Assembly: GCA_050743365.1 (NCBI GenBank)
Contig: JBOGFI010000038.1
Span: forward strand, 1 to 15,276
Length of the DNA: 15,276 nucleotides
Reading direction: 5' to 3'
Source of the DNA: JBOGFI01 sp050743365
Lineage (GTDB): Bacteria; Actinomycetota; Acidimicrobiia; IMCC26256; JACDBD01
Below, in pieces: positions 14,655 to 15,276 of this stretch; position 1 is the stretch's first letter; every line of letters starts with the position of its first letter. The translations under genes and the position numbers were made by a program. A model generated the notes under the pieces. The model worked only from the letters and a program-made list of their open reading frames with translations, was not told where the DNA came from and ran no database searches.

Positions 14655-15276
14655 ATCCGTCGACTACTGCTCGTCCCCGCCGCGCTCGGCGCCACCGCTG
14701 TCCTGTTCCCCGCGGTCGGCTCCGCCGTCACCCACCGGCCGACCGCGCCCCCGGGCGACACGGTCAACGAGGTACCGCTGACCGAGCCGGCCGAGCCGGC
14801 GACTCCGGGCTTCCAGGACACCGTCGCCGTCGACGACGAGACGCATCTCGTCGGCATCAAGTGGAACGGCGCCGCCGACACCGAGTTCTCCGTCGAGGTG
14901 GAGCAGGACGACGGCACCTGGACGTCGCCGTACCCGGTCGAGACCGCGGACATCGGGCCTGACCCGGGTACCGGCGAGGCGGCGCGTGCCGCCGCTCGTC
15001 GCGGGTCGGATTTCGTGAGCGAACCCCTCTCGGTCGACGACCCGTCGAAGGTTCGCATACGTGTCGCCGACGGGCTCGCCACCGACGTGCAGTTCGTCAC
15101 CGTGGGTGGAGATGCTGCCCGGCCGACCGCCGACGCCCCACCGACGAGCACCCCACCACCGACCGAGCCGACGTCACCTCCCACCGAACCGAGCGAGCCG
15201 ACGTCACCGCCGGCCCCGCCGACGTCCCCGCCGGCCGAGCCGACGTCACCCCCTACGGAGCCGCCGGCGCCGCCCC
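14655..15276 (+). CDS. Secreted protein with Pro-rich repeat linker, probable N-terminal part of a peptidoglycan-amidase-like protein (partial, ATC start)
   Basis: Open to the window edge; 207 codons visible. The first codon is ATC, read as initiator because of the Shine-Dalgarno site. Residues 2-26 are a classic signal peptide: RR, a hydrophobic core LLLVPAALGATAVLFPAV, then a small-residue cleavage region GSAVT. A compact domain at about 55-152 follows (VAVDDETHLVGIKW, FSVEVEQDDGTW, then GSDFVSEPLSVDDPSKVRIRVADG, TDVQFVTVGG). I recall this domain preceding the PGRP/Amidase_2 domain in actinobacterial secreted N-acetylmuramoyl-L-alanine amidases. From about 160 comes a Pro/Thr/Ser/Glu linker with TSPPxxP units, probably a wall-spanning tether. 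The catalytic domain would lie beyond 15276. Codon use is strongly actinobacterial, so coding is certain in my view; the function is moderately sure. Confidence 0.75.
   Translation, partial: MRRLLLVPAALGATAVLFPAVGSAVTHRPTAPPGDTVNEVPLTEPAEPATPGFQDTVAVDDETHLVGIKWNGAADTEFSVEVEQDDGTWTSPYPVETADIGPDPGTGEAARAAARRGSDFVSEPLSVDDPSKVRIRVADGLATDVQFVTVGGDAARPTADAPPTSTPPPTEPTSPPTEPSEPTSPPAPPTSPPAEPTSPPTEPPAPP
15165..15276 (+). repeat. Short tandem repeats encoding a TSPPxxP linker
   Basis: GAGCCGACGTCACC occurs at 15165-15178, 15195-15208 and 15237-15250, with a near copy GCCGACGTCCCC at 15218-15229. Spacings are about 30, 21 and 21 bases, all multiples of three, so the frame is kept and repeat number can vary without breaking the protein. 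The encoded units are TSPPTEPSEP, TSPPAPP, TSPPAEP and TSPPTEPPAPP. The array may continue past the window edge. Confidence 0.7.

Noticed and set aside
14516..15184. Minus-strand open frame of 222 codons near the right edge
   Set aside because: It is Ser/Thr/Gly/Arg-rich low-complexity sequence antisense to the secreted protein, whose plus-strand reading gives a signal peptide, a domain and correct codon bias.
1..15276. CRISPR arrays, tRNA/rRNA genes, insertion sequences, integrases or attachment sites
   Set aside because: I saw no regularly spaced repeats with spacers, no cloverleaf-like genes, no transposase or integrase motifs and no terminal inverted repeats.

Overview
The window is GC-rich, and its genes show the strong G/C third-position preference and frequent GTG starts typical of Actinomycetota. 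Gene families point the same way: a long-form RmlA, an actinobacterial-type GT2 with a beta-rich insert, and a secreted protein resembling the N-terminal region of actinobacterial peptidoglycan amidases. Acidimicrobiia or a relative is my best guess, but the sequence alone does not fix the lineage. The region is a surface-polysaccharide (nucleotide-sugar and glycosyltransferase) locus.

Layout. Positions 1-502 hold a decayed minus-strand membrane-protein remnant (58-442) and the short divergent region before rmlA. Positions 503-5357 (plus strand) are a compact operon rmlA-rmlC-rmlB-rmlD-GT2. It makes a dTDP-6-deoxyhexose, most likely dTDP-L-rhamnose, and carries the glycosyltransferase that probably uses it. 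The last two junctions are GTGA stop/start overlaps. Positions 12726-5267 (minus strand, read right to left) are a convergent eight-gene operon: NAD-dependent epimerase/dehydratase, SAM methyltransferase, ATP-grasp ligase, HAD phosphatase, DegT/StrS aminotransferase, Gfo/Idh oxidoreductase, GT4 glycosyltransferase and a second SAM methyltransferase. The two operons run into each other and overlap tail to tail by 91 bp. Positions 13016-14458 (plus) encode a polytopic membrane protein. A secreted protein beginning at about 14655 runs off the right edge; its only plausible start is a non-standard ATC codon after a perfect Shine-Dalgarno sequence.

How the genes may work together. The plus operon supplies an activated deoxysugar and a transferase. 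The minus operon has the parts to oxidise a sugar (Gfo/Idh), aminate it (DegT), couple an acyl or amino-acid group to an amine (ATP-grasp), remove a phosphate (HAD), methylate (two methyltransferases) and transfer (GT4). This could give an amidated, methylated amino sugar on a surface glycan. That assembly is inference; each enzyme family assignment is well supported.

Most worth a second look: the ATC-initiated secreted protein; the ATP-grasp/HAD/aminotransferase/oxidoreductase cassette; the rmlB and rmlC products, which lack several textbook active-site residues; and the overlapping operon ends, which look like a recombination joint. I saw no tRNA, rRNA, CRISPR array, transposase or integrase.
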